This document shows, piece by piece, positions 9,701 through 18,014 of a stretch of DNA of 64,000 nt; the stretch's first letter is position 1, and each line of letters begins with the position of its first letter. The stretch is from positions 2,728,001-2,792,000 of the forward strand of contig CAVWCQ010000008.1 of NCBI GenBank assembly GCA_963753545.1, read 5' to 3'. The notes under the pieces were generated by a model that had not been told where the DNA came from, made no database searches, and saw only the letters and a list, made by a program, of their open reading frames with translations. The stretch is from CAVWCQ01 sp963753545. GTDB lineage: Bacteria; Chloroflexota; Anaerolineae; Aggregatilineales; Aggregatilineaceae. A program made the translations under genes and the position numbers.

Positions 9701-10265
9701 CCAGGTCTAATCCAAGCGGCACCACTTCAAACTTTTCTGCCGGGGCGATGCGATAGGTGTTCACAAGTTCATCTTTTAGGCCAGGACTGATCGTGATCAG
9801 TTTGTCCGACAGGCGCGCAGTGAGGCGTTCCAGCACCAGAAACAGCTTTTCCTTGGCAGGGCTGAAATAACCATGAAAGACGTGCCCATGAAAAGTATGC
9901 ACGCGCACCGGAACTCGTGCCAACCAGGCTGCCCATCGCCCCACGAATCCGGCCTTGGCAGTGTGGGTATGAACCACATCGGGGCGCAGCCTGCGCATCA
10001 GCCGCCACAGTTTGAACAGCGTTAGGATATCACGCAGAGGTGACAATTCACGACCCAACTGGGAAATATAGAGAGGGCTGACGCCGCGCTCCTCGGCCAG
10101 ATAGGCCATATCGCCTTCCTGCGGGCCGATAAAACCGCAGACCAGGGTACTCTCAAATTCGGGTGGACGCAGATGCTCTGTGAGCAAAATGACGTGGATA
10201 GCGGGACCGCCGACGTTCAGCCGGGCAATCACGCGCATGACGCAAATCGGGCGGGTTTCAGTCAT
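6702..10265 (-). CDS. GT4 glycosyltransferase fused to a polytopic GT39/PMT-like glycosyltransferase
   Basis: This 1187-residue reading frame has two parts. Residues 1-385 form a GT-B glycosyltransferase of family GT4: N-terminal ARLNVGGPAIHV and the donor-site motif SKNEGTPVSVIEALAAG. From about residue 395 the protein is polytopic: a first membrane helix, an extracytoplasmic SSRDEWFLMDATE segment resembling the acidic first loop of GT39/PMT and ArnT-type enzymes, about ten more helices, then a soluble tail that looks beta-rich from about residue 1060. GT4 enzymes use nucleotide sugars in the cytoplasm, while GT39-like enzymes use lipid-linked sugars outside. The start at 10265 lies eight bases after the asnB stop; the frame is open for 82 codons upstream only inside asnB. 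The fusion could be real, or two genes merged by an indel. Confidence 0.75.
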   Translation of the reverse strand: MTETRPICVMRVIARLNVGGPAIHVILLTEHLRPPEFESTLVCGFIGPQEGDMAYLAEERGVSPLYISQLGRELSPLRDILTLFKLWRLMRRLRPDVVHTHTAKAGFVGRWAAWLARVPVRVHTFHGHVFHGYFSPAKEKLFLVLERLTARLSDKLITISPGLKDELVNTYRIAPAEKFEVVPLGLDLDTFAQTPRHQGVFRASFNIPPDVPLVGIVGRFVPIKNHALFLDMAQRVRQHVPDAHFVLVGDGECRAEIEANGDRLGLRDCTIFTGWQTNLAPVYSDMDVLVISSKNEGTPVSVIEALAAGVPVVSTAVGGVPDLLCQGDWGRLVPPDDSAALSEAVIDTLAHPPQSEKFRAPVVAQYGIDRLTENLAGLYRRLLAAKSNHSDSWRRVAVGFSLMVFLCAIYFLTFNGTASSRDEWFLMDATESWARRENLKVNYEYDAYPPRTLETAAPRPIDSEPLQPMLASILFRIGQAAPDIGLVHTVWLFNVLITTLTAGLLYAYVLSLRYSVKVALLAALIFGLATIAWPYSRTFFREPLFTLLALLSIVMMARLRQRPDLKGTIFALIVFGLAFVGALLSKEAALLIMPAVMVEAFPARLGHFRLSRRVALTLFGLALLVGVVILIILNGAQLAGVTERFDLAHRFEYARAHLSGISTPVRGYLFSPARSIWVFSPVLLLGFVGLIQLVKQRRWRLFFLPLSMLVSFVVGYAFFRGVELWYGGTGWGARYMVPVTPFLVLWLLPVIESILRKGASWWKRAAVTLIVLLSVAVQLLPILVPINRYDEYLAAQNPVVIPWNEGAWAWRWSPLWVSLRFVGDQPAAVAWKSAVGDAWLLPVASLLLAVVALAALAGWSRRKEASPHWALISSAALSGLAVFTFGLGLYAIRHDPRYYGDFKPAQDLLARLEPKVQPDDVIVLNDFTYKYFFTNYYKKTQPVIYTLPQSPGERNSPEQPPQVELVNPENLILFSNTLALAYFAERHERLWLVINSSSFIPWSVRPVEHYLARHYFPVSEVKGSDVARAVLFDMTPAPPPTASAWPENRTDAVFNKELELIGFDVPGGTVRQAGDIFPVSLLWKAAGTIPQDYTVALFLIDPRSGAVLAQRDSMPVNNFDPTSFWRSGSLHRDNHGLLIPDAAQPGEYELWLVLYWWQSPGERLAVTDASGQEIGDHLVLGKVTIQP

Positions 10266-10272
10266 AAGTGCC

Positions 10273-12169
10273 TCAGGGTGCGGTTGGTACTGCGGGGTCA
10301 ATAAATAATCTATGCCACCACTCAAAAGTGAGCAGCGTCCAAATCCGCTGCCCATGATTGCGCTGCCCGCTGACGTGCTCATCCAGCAGGTGGCGCAGTG
10401 CTGCCTCCTGGAAGTAGCCGCGCGACAGGCTGCGAGAATCGAGCAGGATTTCGCACATGTAATCGCGCAGATCGGTGCGGAACCAGCGCCCAACGGGCAC
10501 GCCAAAACCATGTTTGGGGCGGTAGATAATGTCGTCGGGCAGCATGTCGCTGGCGGCGCGCTTCAAAATATATTTGGTCTCTTTGCCATGCAGCTTGAGG
10601 TTGGATGGGATACGCGCCGCGAACTCGACCAGTTTGTGATCCAGGAACGGAGCGCGGGCTTCTAACGAGGCCGCCATACTGCACCGATCCGCTTTAATCA
10701 GTAGATCGTCCGGTAAATAGGTGGTCAGGTTCACATCGAGAAGTTGCGCCGTAAAATCGCGTGGATCGCCCTTGTGGAACAGCGCGGCGAAATCCGCAGA
10801 CAGAGGGCGAGCAAGCCCATCACTGAGCAGATCACCAAGCAGATCGTCATCGAACAAGCGCACCCAGCTAAAATAGGCCTCGGCGGGCGGCTGAACAGCT
10901 CCATTCACGAAGCGCCGCGCTCGCTGGGCAATACCCCGGTAGGATGTGCCTTCGGGCAGATGACGGACCGCCGACTCGATTCCCTGAGCGCAGCAGACCG
11001 GGAAGCCGCTGGTAGCGCGCTGCCAGATTTGCTGCGTAAAAACGCTCATAGCCGCCAAAGAGTTCATCTCCGCCATCGCCTGTCAGGGCAACCGTCACAT
11101 GATCGCGGGTCAGGTGGCTAACCAGATAGGTTGGAATGGCGGACGAATCGGCAAAGGGCTGGTCGTGGTGCCAGACCAGGAAGGGCAGCAGGTCAATGGC
11201 ATCCGGCTGCACGATAAATTCGTGATGATCCGTGCCCAGCAGATCAGCCACGCGGCGCGCATAAGGCGTCTCGTTAAAGGATTCCTCGCCGCTGAAGCCA
11301 ATGGCGAACGTTTTGACGCGCTCGGATGTATGGCGCGCCATATAGGCGACAATCAGGCTGCTGTCCAGACCGCCGCTCAAAAATGCGCCCAACGGCACAT
11401 CACTGAGCAGGCGCAGCCGTACAGACTCATCGAGCAGGGCACGCAGTTCATCCAGATAATCTTCTTCCCGCGCCGAGGGATCGGCTCCCGCACTTAGCGG
11501 TGGAGTCCAATAAGCGTGCTGGCTGATTACGCCGTCTCGGCAGACCAGGACATGCCCCGGCTGGAGCATCTGAATCCCTTCGAAAAAGGTGAGCGGAGCG
11601 GGCACATAACCATAGGAGAGGAGGGCCGGGACGAGGTCCCGGTTCACACGGCGCGGCACATCGGGATGAGCCAGGAGTGCCTTGATCTCAGAGGCGAAAA
11701 TGAGCCGGCGATCATCCTGGTAAATGTAAAGCGGCTTCTTGCCCAGCCGATCCCGCGCCAAAACGAGCGTGCGGGTGGAAGCATCCCAGAGGGCAAGAGC
11801 AAACATGCCGCGCAGAAATGACAAAAAGTCGATACCATGCCGTTGGTAGAGCGTAATAACCGCTTCGGTATCGGAGCCAGAGCGAAACTGACAGCCCTGT
11901 GCTTCAAGATCGCGCTTCAGATCAGGGTAGTTGTAGATTTCTCCGTTGTAGGCCATCGTGACGCCCCCACCGGCACTGGTCATGGGAAGCGCGCCGCTGG
12001 GCGACAGGTCCAGGATGGCGAGGCGGCGGTTTGCCAGTCCACAGATGCCCTGCACAACCTCCCGCCCCTGATCTGGGCCGCGATGGATAATAGTCGCGTT
12101 CATGGCTTCCAGAACAGCCTGAGGGACAGGTGTCCCATCCAGATGGAGTACACCACACAGCCCGCACAT
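10273..12169 (-). CDS. asnB: Asparagine synthase (glutamine-hydrolysing), frame broken once
   Basis: The gene spans about 632 codons, normal for bacterial AsnB, but in two frames. Frame one (12169 downwards) starts MCGLCG with the nucleophile Cys2, has AYNGEIYN and SGSDTEAVI, then the synthetase PP-loop SGGLDSS and GDGGDELFGGYERF. At about 10985-11000 the frame must skip one base; it then continues with GIESAVRHLPEGTSYRG and KADRCSMAASLEARAPFLD to the end. Joining restores the expected sequence without a gap, so this is probably an indel error. AsnB homologues in polysaccharide loci amidate sugars or make asparagine. The start overlaps the preceding GT4 stop (TGATG), placing it firmly in this operon. 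Confidence 0.87.
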
Positions 12170-13296
12170 CAGTTTTGTTTCTCCAGGCGGCGATAGAGGG
12201 CCAACGTGCGCTCAACCATCGTATCAGGAGAAAATTCCTGTTCCAGGCGCAGACGACCCGCCTCGCCACGTTCGCGCAGCAGCCTCGGATATTCCAGAGC
12301 TTCGCGCAGCGCCTCCGCGACTGCCGGCGCATCACGCGGGGGAACCAACCAGCCCGTTTTGCCGTCCTGGATCACTTCGGGGATCGCGCTCACCTGTGTG
12401 CTGATAATGGGCACGCCGAGTGCCATCGCTTCCAGGAAAACGAGGCCAAAGCCTTCCCACAGCGAGGGAGCAAGCAGTACATCCAGCGCGGCAAGAATGG
12501 CGTGGGCATCGTTCCGCCATCCGAGAAAATAGATGCGATCCTGCAAGCCGAGTGACATTACTTCGACTTCGAGTGTATGCCGCTGCGGGCCATCCCCAGC
12601 GATGACATAATAAGCGTCAGGAATATCCTGGGCGATTTGAGCAAAGCCGTGTATCGCGTCCAGCAGTCCTTTTTGCTCAATCAGGCGGCAGACCGACCCC
12701 ACAATCAGTGCATCGGCGGGGAGATCAAACTGTTCACAGAGTTCTGAACGTGCTCCGGGTGGGGCGATCACGGTGTCGGGATCGAGGCCGTAGTGGATTG
12801 TCTGGATGTGCTCTGGCGAAACGCCTTCTACGTCAATAGAGAACTGGCGGATTGCTTCGGAGATAGCAATCCCGGCGTCAGTCATGTGCCATAGCCCACG
12901 ATGCAGCAGGCGCATCGGCAACTTAGAACGAAACTTGTCGTCGTTATGGCGGGAACTGACCACATAGGGCACACGGGCCGCACGTGCCGCCAACGTTCCA
13001 TACAGATCAGCGTGGAAAAGATGGGTGTGAACGAGGTCCGGACGGAGCTTGCGAAAATCCGCTGTCAGCCGCCACCACAGACCTGGATCGATATCGCGGT
13101 GAATAGGGATACGCCGGGTGGGAATGCCGCACCGTTCAGCGCGATCGATGTAATCCTGGATGGGATTGTCAGGCTCAACCAGAATCCACAATTCGGCATC
13201 GATAGTACGCCGCCGCAGTCCTTCCAGCAAAACAAGCAAATGTCCTTCTGACCCGGCAGCGCCAGTCATCTTGGACAGATGAATAATCCGGTTCAT
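12169..13296 (-). CDS. GT4-family glycosyltransferase
   Basis: The 375-residue protein is a GT-B fold glycosyltransferase. It has an N-terminal acceptor domain with RIIHLSKMTGAAGSEGH, a hinge, and a donor domain containing LIVGSVCRLIEQKGL and the EX7E-type motif SLWEGFGLVFLEAMALGVPI. Such enzymes transfer a sugar from a nucleotide donor to the growing lipid-linked oligosaccharide on the inner membrane face. The ATG at 13296 follows AGAAGGGG. It starts nine bases after the epimerase gene and overlaps asnB, so it belongs to the same polysaccharide operon. Donor and acceptor cannot be told from sequence. Confidence 0.9.
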   Translation of the reverse strand: MNRIIHLSKMTGAAGSEGHLLVLLEGLRRRTIDAELWILVEPDNPIQDYIDRAERCGIPTRRIPIHRDIDPGLWWRLTADFRKLRPDLVHTHLFHADLYGTLAARAARVPYVVSSRHNDDKFRSKLPMRLLHRGLWHMTDAGIAISEAIRQFSIDVEGVSPEHIQTIHYGLDPDTVIAPPGARSELCEQFDLPADALIVGSVCRLIEQKGLLDAIHGFAQIAQDIPDAYYVIAGDGPQRHTLEVEVMSLGLQDRIYFLGWRNDAHAILAALDVLLAPSLWEGFGLVFLEAMALGVPIISTQVSAIPEVIQDGKTGWLVPPRDAPAVAEALREALEYPRLLRERGEAGRLRLEQEFSPDTMVERTLALYRRLEKQN

Positions 13297-13304
13297 AACC
13301 CCTT

Positions 13305-14252
13305 CTAGACGGGCATGGTCGTTTCATACCAGGCCAGGGTGCGCGCCAGCCCTTCATCGAATGAAACGAGCGGCTCATAACCCAACATCTGGCGGGCCTT
13401 TTCAATGGAGGCGCGAGAATGTTTGACATCACCGGGGCGGGGATCGGTGAAGACAGGCTTGATATTCTTGCCCATAATCCGGTTCAGGCTGTCAATCATG
13501 TCGAGCAGGCTGATTCGCCCGCCGCAGGCAATATTAAATGTCTCACCCGCGATATCTGGAGTGTGGCAGGCCAGGAAGTTACCGCGCACGACATTATCAA
13601 TATAGGTGAAATCGCGCGACTGCAAGCCATCACCCTCGACAACAGGCGGTTGATCGTCCAGCATAGCGACGATGAATTTGGGAATGACTGCCGCATACGC
13701 CGACAGCGGATCCTGGCGTGGGCCGAAGACGTTAAAATAACGAATGGTGACGGTTTCCAGTCCATAGACCTCGGTAAAGGCCCGGCAATAGTTCTCAGCA
13801 GCGAGCTTGGCGACAGCGTAGGGTGACAGCGGGCTGGGAGCCATATCTTCGCTTTTGAATTCTGAATCGATATTGCCGTAAGCGGATGAAGAACCAGAAT
13901 AAACAACGCGCTTCACGCCCGCATCCCGCGCCGTAATCAGAACGTTGAGCGTCCCGGTCACGTTCTGCTCATTGCTTCCCAGCGGGTCCTTGACTGAGCG
14001 CGGGACAGACGCCATTGCAGCCAGATGAAAGACATAATCCACGCCCTGCATCGCATTGGCCAGCGCCGCCTGATCGGTGATACTGATTTCGCGCAGGTCG
14101 ATTTTCTTGGCAACATGCTCCAGGTTTTCGCGCTTGCCCGTCGAGAAGTTATCGACCACTCGAACTTGATGGCCTTCTTTGAGCAGGGCATCGACTATGT
14201 GCGAACCGATAAACCCGGCTCCGCCCGTCACGAGATATGTTTTCTGCTGCAT
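13305..14252 (-). CDS. NAD-dependent nucleotide-sugar epimerase/dehydratase (extended SDR)
   Basis: The 315-residue protein opens with YLVTGGAGFIGSHIVDALL, the Rossmann GxxGxxG motif, followed by VRVVDNFSTGKRENL. It also has the SDR catalytic Ser and the YxxxK pair in SPYAVAKLAAENYC, and GLQSRDFTYIDNVV. These fit the UDP-glucose or UDP-N-acetylglucosamine 4-epimerase (GalE/WbpP) group. I chose the ATG at 14252 because GGGAG precedes it and the Rossmann motif follows; a longer frame to 14306 would enter the WecA-like gene. It supplies a sugar nucleotide for the neighbouring transferases. Confidence 0.87.
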   Translation of the reverse strand: MQQKTYLVTGGAGFIGSHIVDALLKEGHQVRVVDNFSTGKRENLEHVAKKIDLREISITDQAALANAMQGVDYVFHLAAMASVPRSVKDPLGSNEQNVTGTLNVLITARDAGVKRVVYSGSSSAYGNIDSEFKSEDMAPSPLSPYAVAKLAAENYCRAFTEVYGLETVTIRYFNVFGPRQDPLSAYAAVIPKFIVAMLDDQPPVVEGDGLQSRDFTYIDNVVRGNFLACHTPDIAGETFNIACGGRISLLDMIDSLNRIMGKNIKPVFTDPRPGDVKHSRASIEKARQMLGYEPLVSFDEGLARTLAWYETTMPV

Positions 14253-14271
14253 GCTTACTCCCAATCGGTAC

Positions 14272-15297
14272 TCAAGCTCGTTTGCGCTTGTTGCGAACAT
14301 ACACATATTCTAGGAAAACAAAAACAGCAATTGCCATGACAGCCAGCCGTACGCCTATCTCTAACCCCTCGTGAACAGTGGAATGAGCAAGATCAATAGC
14401 GGTAAAGCCCAGAACCGCACAGACGCCATACATCATCAGGACCGCCAAACGTGAACTGAGTCCGAGACTGACCAGGCGGTGCGACGTGTGATCTTTGCCG
14501 CCCAACATGGGAGAGCGTCGTTCACGCAGGCGGGTAAAAACGACCAGGGTTGTGTCAAAAATAGGCATCCCCAGCACAACAATCGGGACCATCGAGGTTA
14601 CAACTTGCCGGTCTGGATAGACTTTAAAGTCCAATTTGATGGCAAGCACGGCCAGCAAATACCCCAGCACCATGCTACCTGTGTCGCCCATGAAGGTCGA
14701 AGCAGGGTTAAAGTTGTAGATCAAAAAGCCGACCGACGCCCCAGCGAGTGCCGCGGCAAGACTGCTGACCAGGGTCAGTTCTTCTTGAACTGCCATCACA
14801 AAAAAGAAGAGCGAAGCAATCGCTGTGATTCCAGCGCAGAGGCCATCCATATTATCCTGGAAGTTCATGGCGTTGATAATGCCAACAATCCAAAAGAGGG
14901 TCACACCGATATTCAGCGCTTCGCTGTCAAACACACGCACATGAATTCCAGCGAGGATCAACACCAGGGCCGCAATCGCCTGCCCGCTCATTTTGATCAG
15001 GGGCTGCATGCCGTTGCGATCATCCACAAAACCGAGCAGGGCCAGCCATGTTGCGCCAGCTATAATCGCGCCGAACTCAACCAGATAGAACGGAGGGCTG
15101 AAGAGCAGCAGGGCCAGCACAAACGCGCCGTAGATCGCCAGCCCACCCAACAGGGGTGTTGGTGTCTGGTGGACTTTGCGGCTGCTCGGCTGATCTAACA
15201 CGCCAAAACGAACGGCGAGCCGCTTAGTAATTGGCGTAAAGCCAACTGCTGCCGCAAAACCTGCGATCATCACTGGGAAAAATTCTGTCATTTCCAT
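14272..15297 (-). CDS. WecA/MraY-type undecaprenyl-phosphate sugar-1-phosphate transferase
   Basis: The 341-residue polytopic protein has about ten hydrophobic segments and the motifs of the GT-MraY/WecA family: RKVHQTPTPLLGG near the N-terminus, GFVDDRNG (aspartate-rich site), NAMNFQDNMDGLCAG, FNPASTFMGDTGSM and a late HTSHRLV histidine-loop. These enzymes start polymer synthesis by moving a sugar-1-phosphate, usually GlcNAc or GalNAc, onto undecaprenyl phosphate. It is the first gene of the polysaccharide operon, which fits an initiating role. The start is placed at 15297; 15291 is a second ATG two codons on. Neither has a strong ribosome-binding site. Confidence 0.88.
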   Translation of the reverse strand: MEMTEFFPVMIAGFAAAVGFTPITKRLAVRFGVLDQPSSRKVHQTPTPLLGGLAIYGAFVLALLLFSPPFYLVEFGAIIAGATWLALLGFVDDRNGMQPLIKMSGQAIAALVLILAGIHVRVFDSEALNIGVTLFWIVGIINAMNFQDNMDGLCAGITAIASLFFFVMAVQEELTLVSSLAAALAGASVGFLIYNFNPASTFMGDTGSMVLGYLLAVLAIKLDFKVYPDRQVVTSMVPIVVLGMPIFDTTLVVFTRLRERRSPMLGGKDHTSHRLVSLGLSSRLAVLMMYGVCAVLGFTAIDLAHSTVHEGLEIGVRLAVMAIAVFVFLEYVYVRNKRKRA

Positions 15298-15410
15298 AAG
15301 AGTGCGCGTGCCTTTGTGTGTGAACGGCGGAAGTATAGCGTGCCAACTCAAACAGCGCCAGAGACGACTCCCTGGCGCTTAACTGACGCTGGAACAAGAA
15401 ATGGGCAAGG

Positions 15411-16076
15411 TTAGAATAGGCTCAACTGGCGCGGCGGAGGCGGCGGTTCGTCCGGCGGCTCGTCTTTTTTAGGCTCCTCTTGCGGGGCCTGGGCCATCTG
15501 CTGGACAAGTGCCATCATACGCTTGAAGTCTTCGTCCATCGTGGGGCGCATATCCGGATTCCGCAGGACTGCCGCCGGATGGAAAAGGGGATAATACATC
15601 CGCCCATTGGCCCGCTTGACCTGCCCGTGTATTTTCGTGATGCGCACATCCGGCGAGAAGAACAAGCCCATACTGTAACGGCCAAGTGTGGCGATCAGCT
15701 TGGGCTGGATCAGGTCGATCTGCCGGTTCAGATAACTGCTCACACAGATTCAATCTCGTTGGGCAAAGGATCGCGGTTTCCGGGTGGACGGCATTTGACG
15801 ACATTGGTAATGAACACATCCTTACGGGTGAGGCCGTTTTTCGCCAGCAGTTCATCCAGGTATTTGCCTGATGCGCCTACAAAGGGTAGGCCTTGTTGAT
15901 CTTCGTGGTAGCCCGGCCCTTCGCCAATAAACATGATATCGGCGTCGATAACGGCCCGATCCTGGGACAGCGTGCGTCCGTCCACTGCACAGAGGACATT
16001 TGGTGCATCCTCGAATTTCCTCGGCAATCGCATCCAGTGCGGCGCGACGTTCGTCCAGGTTCATTCCATCTGCCAT
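15411..16076 (-). CDS. Family-4 (Fe-S) uracil-DNA glycosylase, frame broken twice
   Basis: The gene starts at 16076 after a strong GGGAGGAG site and encodes about 221 residues in three frames. Segment one contains GCTKCPLCSGRTHAVPG with the first two cluster cysteines. After a break at about 15953-15960, segment two reads DADIMFIGEGPGYHEDQQGLP and NVVKCRPPGNRDPLPNEIE. After a second break at about 15746-15749, segment three reads SYLNRQIDLIQPKLI and LFHPAAVLRNP, the uracil-pocket His motif. Joining segments two and three puts a Cys (ESC) exactly where the fourth Fe-S ligand belongs. The enzyme removes uracil from DNA. Intact motifs across both breaks point to sequencing indels. A Pro-rich tail ends the protein. 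Confidence 0.87.
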
Positions 16077-16097
16077 ACGGCTCCTCCCAGCGGTAAT

Positions 16098-16706
16098 TTA
16101 CGGAGTAGTGAACTGATCGATAAACGAAACCTGCTGGCGCAGCGCGCTAATTCGTTCCTGCAACCGAGTGCGGTATGCCGCGTCGAGCGGGCGAACTTCC
16201 ATCAGATAGGCATCTTCGCCATTGTCGCGATAGTATCCGCGCCGGACGCCGGTCACTTCGTATTCATATTTCCGGTAGAGCGCCTGAGCGGGGGAATTGC
16301 TCACCCGCACTTCCAGAACCGAATATTCGGCCTCAAGCCGAACGGCGCGCGCCAACATGCCTACCAGCAGCAGCTCCCCCAGATTTCTGCCACGATAGGC
16401 AGGATGTACGGCAATGGTGCTGATATGTGCTTCACCCGCAATCAGCCAGCACCCACCATAGCCAACGATCACGCCGCCGGTAGTTTTCGGCCCGCGCAGG
16501 CGTTGGAAGAAGGTTCGCAGTCCGCCCGGTTGTCCAGCATCAACTCCCGGTGCTTCGAGCACAACGAGATGGGATGTTTCCCGATTGGTGATCTCAAACT
16601 GGTAGGTGCGCGCTGACCAGGGGGTCGGAAAAGATAATTCATCCACCTGAACGACCTGGGGAATATCTTCCAGGCGCATATGGCGCATCATATAAGGCTG
16701 AGTCAT
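16098..16706 (-). CDS. rimI: RimI-like ribosomal-protein-alanine N-acetyltransferase (GNAT)
   Basis: The 202-residue protein is a GNAT acetyltransferase: an N-terminal MRHMRLEDIPQVVQVDELSFPTPW stretch typical of RimI, the acetyl-CoA loop HPAYRGRNLGELLL, and SNSPAQALYRKYEYEVTGVR near the end. RimI acetylates the N-terminal alanine of ribosomal protein S18. It overlaps the tsaB stop by four bases. The tsaE-tsaB-rimI order is widespread in bacteria, which supports the name. About 40 extra C-terminal residues beyond a standard RimI are present. Confidence 0.87.
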   Translation of the reverse strand: MTQPYMMRHMRLEDIPQVVQVDELSFPTPWSARTYQFEITNRETSHLVVLEAPGVDAGQPGGLRTFFQRLRGPKTTGGVIVGYGGCWLIAGEAHISTIAVHPAYRGRNLGELLLVGMLARAVRLEAEYSVLEVRVSNSPAQALYRKYEYEVTGVRRGYYRDNGEDAYLMEVRPLDAAYRTRLQERISALRQQVSFIDQFTTP

Positions 16707-17370
16707 GGATGAGCGACTCCCGGTTGGTGAACATAAATAGGGGTAACACTGGATGGATCGTCAATTTCGTCGGCATCGACGCGTGCCCAGGCAATTTCAG
16801 CCAGATAGCCCGCCCGCCGCAAACCAGCCGCACCGGGAGCAATCCGAACAGGGCGTTCCGTCGCATCGAGCAACGCATGGCCCGCGTCGTCAATTTCGCC
16901 CGCAAACAGCGTTTCCTCTTCAACGGCGCTGATCAGCTTATCCCAGGAGGCGACCTCAACGGGAGCTACCGGAAGCCAACTATCTCGCTTCCATTCAAAC
17001 TGCTGGGCGCACACACGTCCCCGCCCGGCCTGAAGCACCGCCACCAACAAGCCCTCAAAAAACGGGATGCCTGCGGCAACTACTTCCAGGGTCGGGACAG
17101 CTACCAGAGATACACCAAGAGCCATCACCAATCCCTTGGCGACACCCATCCCGATCCGTAGGCCCGTAAATGAACCAGGGCCTTTTGAAACGGCAATGGT
17201 TGTCAGATCCGATGGGGAAAGTTTGCTTTGAGTGAGGGCATTTCGAATAGCTGGCGTCAATTCAATCGTGTGATTATTCGCGGTGCGCCACGTTGATTCA
17301 AAAAGATCTGGCGACCATCATGGAGAGCAATACTCATAAACTGGCTGGCAGTATCAATTGCGAGCAACAA
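16703..17370 (-). CDS. tsaB: TsaB, tRNA threonylcarbamoyladenosine biosynthesis protein, frame broken once
   Basis: The C-terminal frame contains TIAVSKGPGSFTGLRIGMGVAKG, the TsaB hallmark. The N-terminus lies in another frame: a TTG start at 17370, nine bases after AGGAG, gives MLLAIDTASQFMSIALHDG. The frames meet at a run of five A residues (17300-17304); adding one base reads on through STWRTANNHTIELTPAIRN, exactly as the family requires. This looks like a homopolymer deletion error. TsaB binds TsaD and helps make t6A37 in tRNAs that read ANN codons. The gene sits between tsaE and rimI with minimal spacing. Confidence 0.87.
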
Positions 17371-17382
17371 GGAAGCCAACTC

Positions 17383-17898
17383 CTACCCACTAACTGCCCT
17401 GAGACGAAATAATTCAACCAGAGTTCGGTAACGTTCCCCGATACCCTGCAAAGCGATCTGGCGCTGTGTGTCCCCGGTGATGAAAAGGTCGATCCAGAGG
17501 ATTTCTTTGGGCAAAACATCGCGCACGTTCTCCGGCCATTCCATGACCGTCACGCTCTCACTGTGAAACATCTCTTCAAGCCCGATACTAAGTGCATCAG
17601 TATCCCCCCGCAGGCGGTAACAGTCGACATGATAGAGACGCTGATCATCACGTTTGCGGCGGTGTTCGTGGACCAGAGTGAAGGTGGGACTGGTCACAGT
17701 CTCGGCTGCTCCCCAGCCCGCCCCGACACCCTGAGTAAATGCTGTTTTCCCTGCACCCAGATCGCCAGACAAACAGACGATATCCCCGGCTTCTAACAGT
17801 TCGCCAAGATGAACACCTAAGCGATGAGTTTGCTCGACACTGTTTGTTGTCAGTTCCAAGGTACCGGGAGACAGCACGTTTTTGGCTCCTGTTAGCAT
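17383..17898 (-). CDS. tsaE: TsaE, t6A biosynthesis ATPase
   Basis: The 171-residue protein has the Walker A motif LSGDLGAGKTAFTQGV, then TSPTFTLVHEH and LYHVDCYRL, all signatures of the TsaE (YjeE) family. TsaE drives the TsaB-TsaD complex in threonylcarbamoylation of tRNA. The stop is 12 bases before the tsaB start, so the two are co-transcribed. The region between this start and the divergent phosphoesterase start (17899-18014) should hold promoters for both directions. Length is slightly above the 150-165 usual for the family. Confidence 0.92.
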   Translation of the reverse strand: MLTGAKNVLSPGTLELTTNSVEQTHRLGVHLGELLEAGDIVCLSGDLGAGKTAFTQGVGAGWGAAETVTSPTFTLVHEHRRKRDDQRLYHVDCYRLRGDTDALSIGLEEMFHSESVTVMEWPENVRDVLPKEILWIDLFITGDTQRQIALQGIGERYRTLVELFRLRAVSG

Positions 17899-18014
17899 CC
17901 ACTTGACCGATTATACTCGACGCGGAACAGACCGCCATTAGATTATGTCGCAGCGGCTTTTGAATTATGCTATCATTGCGAACAAGACTTGTACACTCAT
18001 TGTAGGATAACGGT

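Noticed and set aside
10266..10511. N-terminal extension of the GT4 fusion
   Set aside because: This stretch is the 3' part of asnB in another frame; the ATG at 10265 precedes the true GT4 start motif.
10273..12169. asnB as a true pseudogene
   Set aside because: Both halves keep all catalytic motifs and join without loss of residues, and other genes here show the same kind of break, so an indel error is preferred.
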